Assembly: GCF_001029435.1 (NCBI RefSeq)
Contig: NZ_LDOV01000022.1
Location: 186,001-250,000, forward strand
Direction of reading: 5' to 3'
Length of the DNA stretch: 64,000 nt
Source: Photobacterium aphoticum
Lineage (GTDB): Bacteria > Pseudomonadota > Gammaproteobacteria > Enterobacterales > Vibrionaceae
Shown here: in pieces, positions 52,430 through 61,935 of the stretch
Numbering within the stretch: the stretch's first letter is position 1
Layout: each line of letters starts with the position of its first letter
Notes under the pieces: model-generated
The model's input: only the letters and a program-made list of their open reading frames with translations
What the model was told of the DNA's origin: nothing
Databases searched by the model: none
Translations under genes and position numbers: made by a program

Positions 52430-53929
52430 TTAATCCTGCTCGACGGTTGATACCGCCTCATCAGCCCATTCTTTGTATTTACGCTCAAGTGTTTTACGGG
52501 CGACACCAAGCTGACGTGCCGCTGCCGACTTGTTGCCTTCATGGGTATCAACCACCTGCATAATGTGAGCTTTTTCCACGTCTTTCAGTGTCCAGTCACT
52601 CGGGTAACAATAGGTTTCCGCTTCATTATCGTTGTCGTGACACTTACACGGACGTTTACCGTCATCGCCCGGCTCACGCACAACATCAACATTCTCCGTT
52701 TGTTCTTGTTCCACAGATACTGGCGCCACAGGGCGCAATGGCGCAGCATCACCGGCGAGCTCATGCCAATAGTCTGCGGGTGGCTTACCCAGTAGCAGGC
52801 ATCGCTCCATCATATTACGCAGTTCACGGATGTTACCCGGCCAGTCATAAGCTTGCATGGCTTGAATGTCTTCGTGAGTCCAGCTGACAGGTTTTGCTCC
52901 CAAATCTTTGGCTAACTGTTGGGTAAAATGGTGGGCCAAAGCCGGAATATCTTCCAGACGGTCACGCAACGACGGCAATTCGATGGTCAATACATTCAGG
53001 CGATAATACAAGTCGCGACGGAAACGCCCTTCTTCCACTTCTTGCTTCAGATTACGGTTAGTCGCAGCCACAATGCGCACATCCACTTGCACTTCACGCT
53101 CTGCGCCGACAGGACGAATCGCCTTTTGCTCTAAGGCGCGCAGCAATGATGACTGCATCGCCAACGGCATTTCACCGATTTCATCTAAGAACAAGGTCCC
53201 GTTATTGGCCACACGGAACAGACCTTCACGGCCTTTCTTCGCACCGGTAAAGGCGCCCGACACGTGACCAAACAATTCACTTTCCAGCAAATCTGGCGCA
53301 ATTGCACCACAGTTCAATGGCACGAACGGACCACTGCGCTTACTTAATTGGTGCAAGGCACGCGCAACCAGTTCTTTACCGGTACCGGATTCCCCTTCCA
53401 CCAACACCGCCGCCATCGACGGAGCAATTTGAGTGATTAACTTCTTCATGGCGAGCGTACTCTGTGCATCACCAATAATATCAACCGGATAGGTACGCTC
53501 AACATCGCGCTGCAGGGCAAAATTCTGACGTTCAACCATACGGCGCTCGATACAACGCTGTACCGATTGCATCATCTGCTCAAGGTTAAACGGTTTGAGG
53601 ATAAAATCGGAGGCACCCGCACGCAGGGCTCGAATGGCGGTATCTAAATCCGCATAGCCGGTCATAAAGATGACATCACTGCGTCGCGTTGACGGATCAA
53701 AGGCTTCGTGCCATTCAATACCGGAGCGCCCTGGCAAGTTAATATCAACGATCAGCAAATCAAAATGGCAGCGCTTACGCAGCTCTTCTGCTTCCTCGAT
53801 ACTGCCAGCCACATCCACTTGGGCAAACTGTTTACTTAAGGCTTTTTTCAGGATGGCACGCATCCCTGGCTCATCATCGACTACCAGCACCGAGACCGCT
53901 GACCATGTCATTGCCGCATTATCAGACAT
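52430..53929 (-). CDS. Sigma-54-dependent response regulator (NtrC family)
   Basis: This 499-residue activator has a receiver domain (phosphorylated D62 in LLIVDINLPG, K112 in LKPF). Its AAA+ domain has Walker A GESGTGKE at 179-186, the sigma-54 contact loop GAFTGA at 225-230, Walker B GTLFLDE and the FRRDLYYRLNVL sensor region. A Fis-type helix-turn-helix lies at the end (NKSAAARQLGVARKTLERKY). A cysteine/histidine-bearing linker (PCKCHDNDNEAETYC) between the AAA+ and DNA-binding parts is unusual and could bind metal. It is divergent from tupA. A palindrome overlapping its own -10 suggests autoregulation. Confidence 0.94.
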   Translation of the reverse strand: MSDNAAMTWSAVSVLVVDDEPGMRAILKKALSKQFAQVDVAGSIEEAEELRKRCHFDLLIVDINLPGRSGIEWHEAFDPSTRRSDVIFMTGYADLDTAIRALRAGASDFILKPFNLEQMMQSVQRCIERRMVERQNFALQRDVERTYPVDIIGDAQSTLAMKKLITQIAPSMAAVLVEGESGTGKELVARALHQLSKRSGPFVPLNCGAIAPDLLESELFGHVSGAFTGAKKGREGLFRVANNGTLFLDEIGEMPLAMQSSLLRALEQKAIRPVGAEREVQVDVRIVAATNRNLKQEVEEGRFRRDLYYRLNVLTIELPSLRDRLEDIPALAHHFTQQLAKDLGAKPVSWTHEDIQAMQAYDWPGNIRELRNMMERCLLLGKPPADYWHELAGDAAPLRPVAPVSVEQEQTENVDVVREPGDDGKRPCKCHDNDNEAETYCYPSDWTLKDVEKAHIMQVVDTHEGNKSAAARQLGVARKTLERKYKEWADEAVSTVEQD

Positions 53930-53956
53930 AAATAGGGTTTTTAACTATGTTTATGG

Positions 53957-53975
53957 GTGGGACATTTTGTCTCAC
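53957..53975. promoter_or_regulatory. Activator palindrome between the regulator gene and tupA
   Basis: GTGGGACATTTTGTCTCAC is nearly identical to the perfect GGGACATTTTGTCCC dyad of the fdh operon. Its centre lies about 160 bases upstream of the predicted tupA start site, an enhancer-like distance. It also overlaps the -10 of the regulator promoter. Confidence 0.7.
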
Positions 53976-53993
53976 GGCGATGTTATATGTCAA
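53964..53993 (-). promoter_or_regulatory. Predicted sigma-70 promoter of the regulator-kinase operon
   Basis: On the minus strand TTGACA is followed after 18 bases by CAAAAT, about 35 bases before the regulator start. The -10 lies inside the activator palindrome, which would allow repression by its own product. Confidence 0.5.
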
Positions 53994-54100
53994 AGGAGTT
54001 TATTTCTGTTTCGTGATCCCATCTAGCCATACACGTATAAAGCATTTAAAATCATCACATTAGAAATATCATTTTGTGACTTTTCGCCAGAAATGCCAAA

Positions 54101-54117
54101 TTGGCATCCGAATTGCT
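54101..54117 (+). promoter_or_regulatory. Sigma-54 promoter of the tupABC-mobA-moeA operon
   Basis: TTGGCATCCGAATTGCT matches the sigma-54 consensus at nearly every position, with GG and GC 12 bases apart. Transcription would begin near 54128, about 85 bases before tupA. Confidence 0.85.
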
Positions 54118-54214
54118 TAAGGCACGGTATCTTTACGTTGTGTCTGGCCTTCATCGACACAGCGTGAACTGTAAATTCGTGTATCACTCAAATGACGCTA
54201 AGTCAGGAAGACCT

Positions 54215-55027
54215 ATGAAATTACTCAAATCGACACTCGTTGTTATCGCGCTTTTCTCTGCCACCGCTGTTCAAGCTACTCAGGACATGACGGTTCGCCT
54301 AGCAACTACAACCAGCACCTACCACTCTGGTCTGTTGGATTACCTATTGCCTGAATTCAAAAAAGACACAGGCTACGACGTTGAAGTACTGGCAGCCGGT
54401 ACCGGTAAATCACTGCGTATGGGCCAAAACGGTGACGTGGATCTGGTGATGACGCACGCACCAAAAGCAGAAGCTGTTTTCGTTGAAGAAGGTTACGGTG
54501 TACTTCCTCGCAAGCTCATGCATAATGACTTCGTGTTGGTCGGTCCAAAGGCTGATCCAGCGCACATTTCTGGTATGAAGGACGTGGCAACAGCGCTAAA
54601 AACCATTGCTGATGACAACGAAACCTTCGTGTCTCGTGGCGATGATTCAGGCACGCACAAAAAAGAACTAAGCCTATGGGCACAGACAAAGATGGAACCA
54701 AACTTTGGCGGTTACAAAGCTGTCGGCCAAGGCATGGGGCCAACACTGAACATGGCGTCTGAACTACAAGGCTACACCATCACTGACCGTGGTACATGGT
54801 TGGCTTACCAGAACAAACTAGACCTTAAGGTTGTGCTGCAAGGTGATCCTCGTCTGTTTAACCCATACCAAGTAATTTTGGTGAACCCTAGCCGTTACCC
54901 AGACATCAACTACCAGGGCGCAAAATCATTCAGCGACTGGTTGGTGAACACCAAAGCACAAACCATGATCAACAACTACAAGCGACATGGCGAACAGCTA
55001 TTTGTTGCGGATGCTATTTCTCAATAA
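54215..55027 (+). CDS. tupA: Tungstate ABC transporter substrate-binding protein
   Basis: TupA is the periplasmic tungstate-binding protein. This 270-residue protein has a signal peptide (KLLKSTLVVIALFSATAVQA), then the TupA signatures VRLATTTSTYHSGLLDYLLP and EVLAAGTGKSLRMGQNGDVD with DLVMTHAPKAEAVFVEEGYG, and the oxyanion-binding FVSRGDDSGTHKKE. The ATG with AGGAAG just upstream is chosen; an open extension of 38 codons covers the sigma-54 promoter and cannot be coding. The family distinguishes tungstate from molybdate strongly, but specificity is inferred from similarity. Confidence 0.93.
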   Translation: MKLLKSTLVVIALFSATAVQATQDMTVRLATTTSTYHSGLLDYLLPEFKKDTGYDVEVLAAGTGKSLRMGQNGDVDLVMTHAPKAEAVFVEEGYGVLPRKLMHNDFVLVGPKADPAHISGMKDVATALKTIADDNETFVSRGDDSGTHKKELSLWAQTKMEPNFGGYKAVGQGMGPTLNMASELQGYTITDRGTWLAYQNKLDLKVVLQGDPRLFNPYQVILVNPSRYPDINYQGAKSFSDWLVNTKAQTMINNYKRHGEQLFVADAISQ

Positions 55028-55729
55028 ATGGATATATGGCAAACCACACACCAGGCGATCCAACTGCTGTTTAGCGGGGATGCCGCCCTCTGGGGGATCG
55101 TCGGTGTTTCATTTTCTGTCTCACTGCTGGCTATTGGCATTGTGCTGGTGCCAGCGATGTTGATGGGATTCGCCCTCGCCTACGGGACTTTCCCGGGGCG
55201 ATGGCTCGTTCTGTCTTTAATGAATACCTTCCAGTCGATTCCGACGGTGGTGATCGGCCTGCTGCTATACATGCTGCTGTCCCGAGCCGGCCCGTTGGGC
55301 GACTGGAAAATGCTGTTTACCCAGCAAGCCATGATTCTGGGCCAGATCTTAATCTGTTTCCCGCTCTTGGTGTCAATGATGCATGCGGCTTTTCAAAACA
55401 GTGACCGCCGTGCCTGGGAAACCGCCCTCACATTAGGGGCCAGCTTACCGCAAGCGTTTTTCAGCCTAATGTGGGAATGTCGCTTTCCGCTACTGGCAGC
55501 GATTATCGCGGCATTTAGCCGAGTGATCACTGAGGTGGGTTGTTCGATGATGGTAGGGGGCAACATTTTAAATTCGACCCGTAATATCCCTACGGCCATC
55601 GCACTGGAAAGCTCGAAAGGCGCATTTGCGCAAGGTGTCGCACTGGGAATGGTGCTACTGATTTTGGCGTTAGGACTAAACTTTTTCTTATCTGTGGCGC
55701 GTGGCAAAGCCCACTTGCGAACTAACTAA
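55028..55729 (+). CDS. tupB: Tungstate ABC transporter permease
   Basis: This 233-residue inner-membrane permease has about five to six helices, with the EAA-type loop WETALTLGASLPQAFFSLMW that docks the ATPase. FQSIPTVVIGLLLYMLLSRAG and GCSMMVGGNILNSTRNIPTA are typical of TupB. Its ATG follows the tupA stop with no gap, so translation is coupled. Confidence 0.93.
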   Translation: MDIWQTTHQAIQLLFSGDAALWGIVGVSFSVSLLAIGIVLVPAMLMGFALAYGTFPGRWLVLSLMNTFQSIPTVVIGLLLYMLLSRAGPLGDWKMLFTQQAMILGQILICFPLLVSMMHAAFQNSDRRAWETALTLGASLPQAFFSLMWECRFPLLAAIIAAFSRVITEVGCSMMVGGNILNSTRNIPTAIALESSKGAFAQGVALGMVLLILALGLNFFLSVARGKAHLRTN

Positions 55730-55742
55730 GCCGGAGATATTG

Positions 55743-56447
55743 ATGACACAACTCTCGATTCAGGCGCATGACCTGTCAGTAAGATTCAAGGATCGGCTAC
55801 TGTTTCATGTTCCTCAGCTTATTCTTGGCCCACAGGATGCGGTCTACCTGACCGGGGATAACGGCGTCGGTAAAACCACGCTGTTAAAAGTGTTGAGCGG
55901 ATTACAAAAACCCACTACCGGCACCATTAATTTGGCAAAACATTCGTTCCTGCGTCGTCTGTTTTGCGCCCAAAGTAACAGTGGTGTGGTGTATATGCAC
56001 CAAACGCCATACATGTTTGACGGCAGCATTCTCGATAATGTCTGTTATGGTTTAAAATTCAGCGTCGGCAACCGCCGTCACCGTCGAACAGAAGCCATCA
56101 ATGCCCTTCGTATGGTAGGGTTAGAAACCTTAGCCGATGAACACATTTCCGTGTTATCCGGCGGGGAGCGTCAACGAGTGGCCATGGCTCGCGCATGGGT
56201 GTTAAAACCAGGCGTATTGTTGATGGATGAATCCAGCGCGAGCTTGGATCCTGAGTCCATCGAACGCCTTGTGGTGTTGTGTAAAGATCTGATTGAGCGT
56301 GGCACCAGTTTGGTGATCACCAGCCATCAGAAAAATGCCTTAACCGACCTGTGCCGCCGCCAGTGGACCATCTCCGATTCAAAACTCATTGAACGCGCTG
56401 ATCTGCAATTGGTAGACGAGGACAAAAATACCTATGCCTATGCCTGA
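55743..56447 (+). CDS. tupC: Tungstate ABC transporter ATPase
   Basis: This 234-residue ABC ATPase has Walker A GDNGVGKT, signature [15 protein letters not shown], Walker [13 protein letters not shown] and the switch histidine in [10 protein letters not shown]. The ATG preceded by CGGAGATATTG is chosen over an in-frame start inside tupB. The 3' end overlaps mobA by 14 bases. Confidence 0.93.
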   Translation: MTQLSIQAHDLSVRFKDRLLFHVPQLILGPQDAVYLTGDNGVGKTTLLKVLSGLQKPTTGTINLAKHSFLRRLFCAQSNSGVVYMHQTPYMFDGSILDNVCYGLKFSVGNRRHRRTEAINALRMVGLETLADEHISVLSGGERQRVAMARAWVLKPGVLLMDESSASLDPESIERLVVLCKDLIERGTSLVITSHQKNALTDLCRRQWTISDSKLIERADLQLVDEDKNTYAYA

Positions 56448-57018
56448 AAATACACATTGGGTGATCTTGGCTGGTGGACAAGCCAGCCGTATGGGTGGCA
56501 ATGATAAAGGCCTGGTACAACTGGCCGGACGCGCAATGGTGGAACACGTGATTGACACGCTGAAACCACAAACGTCTGCAATCACCATCAATGCCAACCG
56601 TAATCAGGACACCTATCGCCAGTATGGCGATGTGTTTGGCGATCATATCGAAAACTACCCGGGTCCATTGGGTGGCATGCACGCTGCCCTGCACCACTTG
56701 AAGGATGAGTGGATCGGTTTTGTACCCTGTGACTGTCCACGCTTACCGGTGGATTTAGTCTCACGTATGGCGGCAGCGTGTTCGGAAGACACTGACATTG
56801 CCGTTGCCCACGATGGTGAGCACATTCAACCGGTGGTGACTTTGGTTAACCGCCGTATCCTACCGAAACTTGAACAATTTCTTGCTAACGGTGACCGCAA
56901 GATCATTCTGCTCTATAAGCAATGCAATATGATCACCGTTGACTTCAGTGACCAACCGAACGCGTTCGTTAATCTCAATACGCCAGAAGAACTCCAACAA
57001 TTCGGACAAGATTTATGA
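56434..57018 (+). CDS. mobA: Molybdenum cofactor guanylyltransferase
   Basis: MobA attaches GMP to molybdopterin to make the bis-MGD cofactor needed by formate dehydrogenase. The GTP-binding motif is [16 protein letters not shown] near the N-terminus; [16 protein letters not shown] and [14 protein letters not shown] follow. The length is 194 residues. It overlaps tupC at its start and the mobB-moeA gene in ATGA at its end, so the operon is tightly coupled. A second ATG two codons in is an alternative start. Confidence 0.95.
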   Translation: MPMPENTHWVILAGGQASRMGGNDKGLVQLAGRAMVEHVIDTLKPQTSAITINANRNQDTYRQYGDVFGDHIENYPGPLGGMHAALHHLKDEWIGFVPCDCPRLPVDLVSRMAAACSEDTDIAVAHDGEHIQPVVTLVNRRILPKLEQFLANGDRKIILLYKQCNMITVDFSDQPNAFVNLNTPEELQQFGQDL

Positions 57019-58784
57019 GCCACATTAAAGCCTCTTTGCCCCTGCTGGGGTTTGCCGCATGGAGCGGTACCGGCAAAACCACCACTCTTGAAGCCATGTT
57101 GCCTTTGCTGGTGGCGCGCGGTATTCGCGTTGCTGTCATCAAACACGCGCATCACAACTTTGATATCGACCAAGAAGGCAAAGACAGCTACCGCTTGCGT
57201 AAAGCCGGTGCGGGTCAAATGCTGGTCTCTTCTCGCTACCGCCATGCCTTGGTCACTGAAACGCCAGAAGACGAAACCACCCTACCGCAATTAATCGCAA
57301 AGTTGGATCAAAACAACCTTGATCTGATTTTGGTGGAAGGCTTTAAGAAACTCGATTTCCCTAAAATTGAATTGCACCGTGAAGAGATCGGTAAACCATG
57401 GCTACACCCCGATGACAGTAACATCATTGCCGTTGCTGCTAACATCCCTGCCCCCACCGATCTGCCACAAATGGACATCAACAATCTTGAGCAACTCACC
57501 GATTTCGTGGTGAACTTTGCCAAGCAAGAGGCAGCAGAAACACTCAGCTGCAGCGATATCGATGCCTCTGGCATGCTGTCAGTGGCAGCAGGACGTGCCA
57601 AAATATTGGCCCAGATTGTCCCACCAAGCACACACGTGGATGTGGCGCTAAAAGACGCATTGGGACAAATTGTCGCAGCAGACATTCTGTCACCGGTAAA
57701 TGTGCCTCAGCACACCAACTCAGCAATGGACGGTTATGCCATTCGTGGTGATGATATCGGCCGCGACAGCTACCATGTCGTTGCACAAGTCATGGCAGGC
57801 CACAGTTACGACCAACCACTGGGTGAAGGCGAAGCCGTACGCATCATGACTGGTGCGCCAGTGCCGCAACATGCTGATACCGTTATCATGCGTGAGCAAG
57901 CGCAGCAAGACGGTGACAGCGTCACGTTTAACCTTTCAATGGGTGCCATTAAACGTGGTCAAAATGTTCGTCAGGCCGGTGAAGACTTGGCATTAGGTCA
58001 GGCTGCTGTCACTGAAGGCACACAAATCACCGCCCCTGAGCTTGGCATGATCGCATCTTTGGGTCTGGATCGCGTAGCAATTCGTCCGCAAGTCCGCGTC
58101 GCCATTTTCTCTACGGGTGATGAAGTCCAGCACCCAGGCGAAGCGCAAAAGCCAAACTGTATCTATGATGCAAACCGCTACACCTTGCACGCTATGTTGA
58201 CCAAACTGGGCTGTGAGGTGATTGATTTAGGGATCATCGAAGATAACGAAGCCGCACTGGAAGCCACACTGACCGCCGCTAGTGCACAAGCGGATGTGAT
58301 TTTGTCATCCGGTGGTGTGTCTGTCGGTGATGCGGATTACATCAAGACGATTTTGGATAAGTTAGGTCAGATTAACTTCTGGCGTATCAACATGCGTCCG
58401 GGTCGCCCACTGGCCTTTGGTCATATTCAAGACAAACCTTTCTTTGGTCTGCCGGGTAACCCTGTGGCCGTAATGGTGGCATTCCTTCAGTTCGTTGAAC
58501 CGGCGATTCGTAAGATGCAGGGCATGATCCACTGGGAAGCCCCATTCTTTATGGCCACAGCGACAGAAACACTACGATCTCGCCCTGGCCGTACAGAATA
58601 CAGCCGTGGTTACTACAGCATTGATGCCAATGGCCGTTTAACCGTGAGCAGTACAGGCAAACAAGGCTCTGGCATTCTGCGCTCAATGAGTGAAGCGAAC
58701 TGCTTGATTGAAATCATGCCAGAACAACCTGAAGTGGCTATCGGTGAACAAGTGCGTGTGATCCCATTGATCAACCGCATTTGA
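57015..58784 (+). CDS. MobB-MoeA fusion protein
   Basis: This is a bifunctional 589-residue protein. Residues 1-170 are MobB, a GTP-binding adaptor, with Walker A WSGTGKTT at 16-23 and [20 protein letters not shown]. Residues about 188-589 are MoeA, the molybdopterin molybdotransferase that inserts the metal, with [58 protein letters not shown] and [10 protein letters not shown] followed by [13 protein letters not shown]. The two parts are joined by a short acidic linker. The fusion would couple metal insertion to nucleotide attachment. No frameshift or internal start suggests otherwise. Confidence 0.94.
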   Translation: MSHIKASLPLLGFAAWSGTGKTTTLEAMLPLLVARGIRVAVIKHAHHNFDIDQEGKDSYRLRKAGAGQMLVSSRYRHALVTETPEDETTLPQLIAKLDQNNLDLILVEGFKKLDFPKIELHREEIGKPWLHPDDSNIIAVAANIPAPTDLPQMDINNLEQLTDFVVNFAKQEAAETLSCSDIDASGMLSVAAGRAKILAQIVPPSTHVDVALKDALGQIVAADILSPVNVPQHTNSAMDGYAIRGDDIGRDSYHVVAQVMAGHSYDQPLGEGEAVRIMTGAPVPQHADTVIMREQAQQDGDSVTFNLSMGAIKRGQNVRQAGEDLALGQAAVTEGTQITAPELGMIASLGLDRVAIRPQVRVAIFSTGDEVQHPGEAQKPNCIYDANRYTLHAMLTKLGCEVIDLGIIEDNEAALEATLTAASAQADVILSSGGVSVGDADYIKTILDKLGQINFWRINMRPGRPLAFGHIQDKPFFGLPGNPVAVMVAFLQFVEPAIRKMQGMIHWEAPFFMATATETLRSRPGRTEYSRGYYSIDANGRLTVSSTGKQGSGILRSMSEANCLIEIMPEQPEVAIGEQVRVIPLINRI

Positions 58785-58839
58785 TGTAGATCCTGTACAG
58801 ATCACACACAGCCATAACCACAACAGCAACAATCACAAC

Positions 58840-58872
58840 AACGCCGATGCGCATTTGCCATCGGCGTTTTTA
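58840..58872 (+). terminator. Terminator after the mobB-moeA gene
   Basis: AACGCCGATG and CATCGGCGTT form a 10-bp stem followed by TTTATAT. It closes the tup-mob-moe operon. Confidence 0.85.
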
Positions 58873-58886
58873 TATCGCTGAAAACA

Positions 58887-59069
58887 AAAAAGCACCTGTT
58901 CAGGTTTCCCGTTGAGGAGAAAAACTGAACAAGTGCTTTTTGTGCTAGGCAGAACCTGCTGGCGTATATTTTGGCACTCAGCAAACCTTGACTCACTCCC
59001 CCTTTCCATTCAGGGTGAATAAGTCCGTGATTTGCTGAGTGCCTATTTTTTACGCAGCTTCCGTGCTGC
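58887..59069. other. Array of strong hairpins, candidate structured RNA
   Basis: Three hairpins follow one another. The first pairs AAAAAGCACCTGTTCAG with CTGAACAAGTGCTTTTT (16 of 17 bp) around a loop containing TTGAGGAG. The second is a perfect 13-bp stem, GGCACTCAGCAAA with TTTGCTGAGTGCC, enclosing a partly paired 45-base interior and followed by TATTTTTTA. The third pairs GCAGC with GCTGC and is followed by TTTATTT. No protein frame explains this. It could be one or more small RNAs ending at the second stem on the plus strand, or a processing region on either strand. I do not recognise an Rfam family. Confidence 0.45.
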
Positions 59070-59573
59070 TTTATTTGTCCCTGAGCTTCTACACGTCTAG
59101 AAGATGAGTCTGCGATTCGGCCATCTTATGGCCTAATCACCGTATTCTACTCAGATAAAGCAACCTAGCTTCGTGTTCAAAAGAACAACCTGCTGTCTGT
59201 TTACTACGACTCGCTATTAAAATTGTTATTGATAAGTGTTCGCGATTAAGCGCCGTAGTTGACCCATATTACAGAAATCTATGTGCCTCATCAGCAAAAA
59301 AAATGGAAAAAATATCGAAAAATCGCAATTCATTGTCATAAATCAATCTTCGATGTATCAATAAAACCACAAAAAGTCAATTTTTTATCACTGCGACAGC
59401 GTGTGAACAATGTCCGCCCTAATCGATACAATTTGCGTTTTTTCTCCGCAATCTGCGTTATGATTAACGCTCGTTGTGTGCCTGTCGGCATGATGCACTG
59501 GCTAGACCATTCATCGTGAACTATTCATGTAGAATAGCTGACAGTTTGATTAACCCACTGACAGTAGTGAAGC
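59070..59573. other. Intergenic region upstream of the DUF3581 gene
   Basis: Two smaller hairpins (CTTCTA/TAGAAG near 59086-59103 and GGCCAT/ATGGCC near 59138-59152) continue the structured region to the right. The remaining AT-rich stretch should contain the promoter of the DUF3581 gene. No convincing small gene was found. Confidence 0.4.
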
Positions 59574-60293
59574 ATGTTTCTAGAATCTTATTACGCCGAA
59601 CAGAATGGTGAATTCTCTTTTACACGTGAGCAAGCGAGTCATTTTGCTAAAAAAATCGCTGGCGACTTCAATCCCATTCATGACGAAGACAACAAGCGCT
59701 TCTGTGTACCTGGCGACCTACTTTTCTCTGTAGTACTGGCGAAAGCAGGGATCAGTGAAAAGATGCGTTTTGAATTCGCTGGTATGATCAGCGATAACAT
59801 GTCACTCAAAGCGGCTCACAGCTGCTTCAATGACTTTGCTGTGGTAGACAACAACGGCAAAGAATACCTTCATGTCACCCGTGAAGGCAGCATTACCACT
59901 AACCCAGCGTTGATTGAGCAAGTCACCAAAAGCTATGTGCAATTCTCTGGGATGAACTTCCCGCACATCATGGTGCCGTTGATGCAATCAAAAGAGATCA
60001 TGATTAACCCAATTCGCCCATTGGTGATTTACGAAAGCATGGAGATCGATTTCACGCGTTTGGATTTGACTGCACCGACGGTTGAACTGACGAAGTCTGA
60101 GATTGACGTAGATGGTAAGCGTGGCAGTGTGACCCTGCACTTCAGCTTCCTTGAAAACGGTGAAGTGGTGGGTACCGGCCGTAAGCGCATGCTGCTCAGC
60201 GGTCTGAAGCCATACTGCCAGGATGACATTGATGATCTGGTGAGTCGTTTTAACCAGCGTAAAATCGACTTCTCAGCAAAACAAGCCGCGTAA
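59574..60293 (+). CDS. DUF3581 protein, hotdog-fold-like
   Basis: This 239-residue cytoplasmic protein matches the DUF3581 family of marine gamma-proteobacteria. FAKKIAGDFNPIHDEDNKRF resembles the MaoC-type hotdog dehydratase motif, in which Asp and His are catalytic or bind acyl thioesters. A thioester-binding role is therefore plausible. The second half has the FLENGEVVGTGRKRML strand pattern also typical of hotdog folds. It is a single-gene unit with a strong terminator. The enzymatic activity is not established. Confidence 0.8.
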   Translation: MFLESYYAEQNGEFSFTREQASHFAKKIAGDFNPIHDEDNKRFCVPGDLLFSVVLAKAGISEKMRFEFAGMISDNMSLKAAHSCFNDFAVVDNNGKEYLHVTREGSITTNPALIEQVTKSYVQFSGMNFPHIMVPLMQSKEIMINPIRPLVIYESMEIDFTRLDLTAPTVELTKSEIDVDGKRGSVTLHFSFLENGEVVGTGRKRMLLSGLKPYCQDDIDDLVSRFNQRKIDFSAKQAA

Positions 60294-60328
60294 GCCCTTC
60301 GCTCGACGGTTTTACTGCCCACAAATAC

Positions 60329-60362
60329 AAAAAATCCCTATCTCAGGATAGGGATTTTTTTG
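60329..60362. terminator. Terminator after the DUF3581 gene
   Basis: AAAAAATCCCTATC and GATAGGGATTTTTT form a 14-bp stem with a TCAG loop. The symmetric A and T tracts let it also end the convergent outer-membrane gene. Confidence 0.92.
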
Positions 60363-60400
60363 TCTGTCATCTTTCAATCTGCACGTATTTTCTGCTGCGA

Positions 60401-61795
60401 TCAGAAGTCGTACTGAATGTAGAAGGTATTGTAGTTACTGCCGCCCTTGATGCGTCCAAACTGGGAGGCACTCTCAAAGATCGCTGAACGGTGATGCAGG
60501 CTGTAGCCTACCCACAGATTGTCCAAAGAATTCTGATTGATCAAATCCCCCACATTAACATCCACAGAGAAGTCGAGATAATTAAGCAACTGGCTTGGCT
60601 CGTAGCCTTTCTCGTCCATTTCCGCTTGCTCAATGTGCGTGATGCCACTGACGTAAGAGAGGCCTTCTGCCACACCAAAACGCCATTTAACCGGCCATTC
60701 GAAGGTGTAATACGCCTTAATGGCGATAACGTATTCCTGAATACTGCTCTGTACTTCTGATTCCCAATGCCACACAAAGCCCGGCGTCAGATAAATATCC
60801 AGCGGAATACCAAACAATTCATCCGTCAACGGGTGACCGTAGAAGACCGACGTTAACTGGTTGTTGTAAGGATCATCTTCCATGTTGCCGCCAAAGATAT
60901 CACCGATATTGGATGGCGTTGCCCAACCGTGGGCTAAACGAAGATACGGACGGGTACTGATGGATGACTTTTTCGGTTTGCTGCGGTCATTAAAGAAACC
61001 AAAGCCGAGAAACAGCTCACCTTGCCAATCATCAGTGACAATCTGTGAATCCCGCACATTCCCGTCAAAATAACGGACAAAGCCGCCACCCAACAGGTAC
61101 AAATGGGATGCAACATGATAGCTCGCCCCGACACCGGCTTTAATATCCATGCCCGCATCTATCGGCTCTAATCCCAGTCCGTAGTAATAGCTGTTGTAGC
61201 GATCGCCTTTAAAAATGGCACTGACTTCAGGCAGAATCCGCCAGTTATCAATGGTCACATCCGCCCCAAGTGAAGCTTGCGCCTTGAAGCGTCCTTCTGG
61301 GTCATTGAGCAAATCAAACTTGCTGTAGTACTCATCGTCCCACTTGTATTTGAGCTGAAAGCCCAAATCGGCCGTGTCCCCGCCAATCTGGTTTTGAAAC
61401 GATGACGGAATATCAATGAAATGCATCCGTACTAACGCATTGAGTTCCCATTTGTCTTTACGGAACAGACACATCCCCCCTTCCGTTCCGTTTAAGAAGA
61501 AACGATCGCCTTGATAGAACATCATCGGCACAAATGTTGAGACGGTGCTGTCTTCCACCACGGACTTAGTGGCGTATGGAATACTCGCCCCACGAATAAC
61601 GGCGGCAATCCCCCAAGGCGCCTCACCATCACGCTCAGCCCGTAATGTGTAGGGTGATACACTATCATTCGTCTCGATGTCATCCACCGCCGACTGAGCC
61701 CACACGGTTGCATTCACCAACAAAGGGGCGCACCCCATTAACCAACCTAACTGCTTAAACAAACCTGATTCCTTCGGCTTGACTACCGCATACAT
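60401..61795 (-). CDS. Outer-membrane beta-barrel, MipA/OmpV-like
   Basis: This 464-residue protein has a long signal sequence ending near VNATVWAQS. The mature part alternates short amphipathic strands and polar turns through to the C-terminal phenylalanine (YNTFYIQYDF), the usual outer-membrane barrel signature. WGIAAVIRGASIPYATK and FLNGTEGGMCLFRKDKWELN resemble the MipA/OmpV family opening. The end, GYSLHHRSAIFESASQFGRI, resembles the strand-turn with His and Ser seen in barrel lipid A deacylases, but a catalytic role is only speculative. It is convergent with the DUF3581 gene. Confidence 0.75.
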   Translation of the reverse strand: MYAVVKPKESGLFKQLGWLMGCAPLLVNATVWAQSAVDDIETNDSVSPYTLRAERDGEAPWGIAAVIRGASIPYATKSVVEDSTVSTFVPMMFYQGDRFFLNGTEGGMCLFRKDKWELNALVRMHFIDIPSSFQNQIGGDTADLGFQLKYKWDDEYYSKFDLLNDPEGRFKAQASLGADVTIDNWRILPEVSAIFKGDRYNSYYYGLGLEPIDAGMDIKAGVGASYHVASHLYLLGGGFVRYFDGNVRDSQIVTDDWQGELFLGFGFFNDRSKPKKSSISTRPYLRLAHGWATPSNIGDIFGGNMEDDPYNNQLTSVFYGHPLTDELFGIPLDIYLTPGFVWHWESEVQSSIQEYVIAIKAYYTFEWPVKWRFGVAEGLSYVSGITHIEQAEMDEKGYEPSQLLNYLDFSVDVNVGDLINQNSLDNLWVGYSLHHRSAIFESASQFGRIKGGSNYNTFYIQYDF

Positions 61796-61890
61796 ACAGC
61801 CAGATTGCTGGTATGGGTATGTTCTTCTATTTGTGGAGAATTTTAGAGTATTTCATAAGAAAAGTGCGCGCTTTTATACAAATAAAGCGC

Positions 61891-61921
61891 AAAAAAAAGC
61901 CCGATAACTATCGGGCTTTTG
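61891..61921 (-). terminator. Terminator of tmaR
   Basis: An 11-bp stem (AAAAGCCCGAT with its complement) is followed on the minus strand by eight Ts. It lies 15 bases after the tmaR stop. Confidence 0.9.
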
Positions 61922-61935
61922 TAAATATTTGCGAA

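Noticed and set aside
58973-59043. Long imperfect palindrome considered as an integron attC site
   Set aside because: The RYYYAAC/GTTRRRY core boxes are absent and no cassette array adjoins it.
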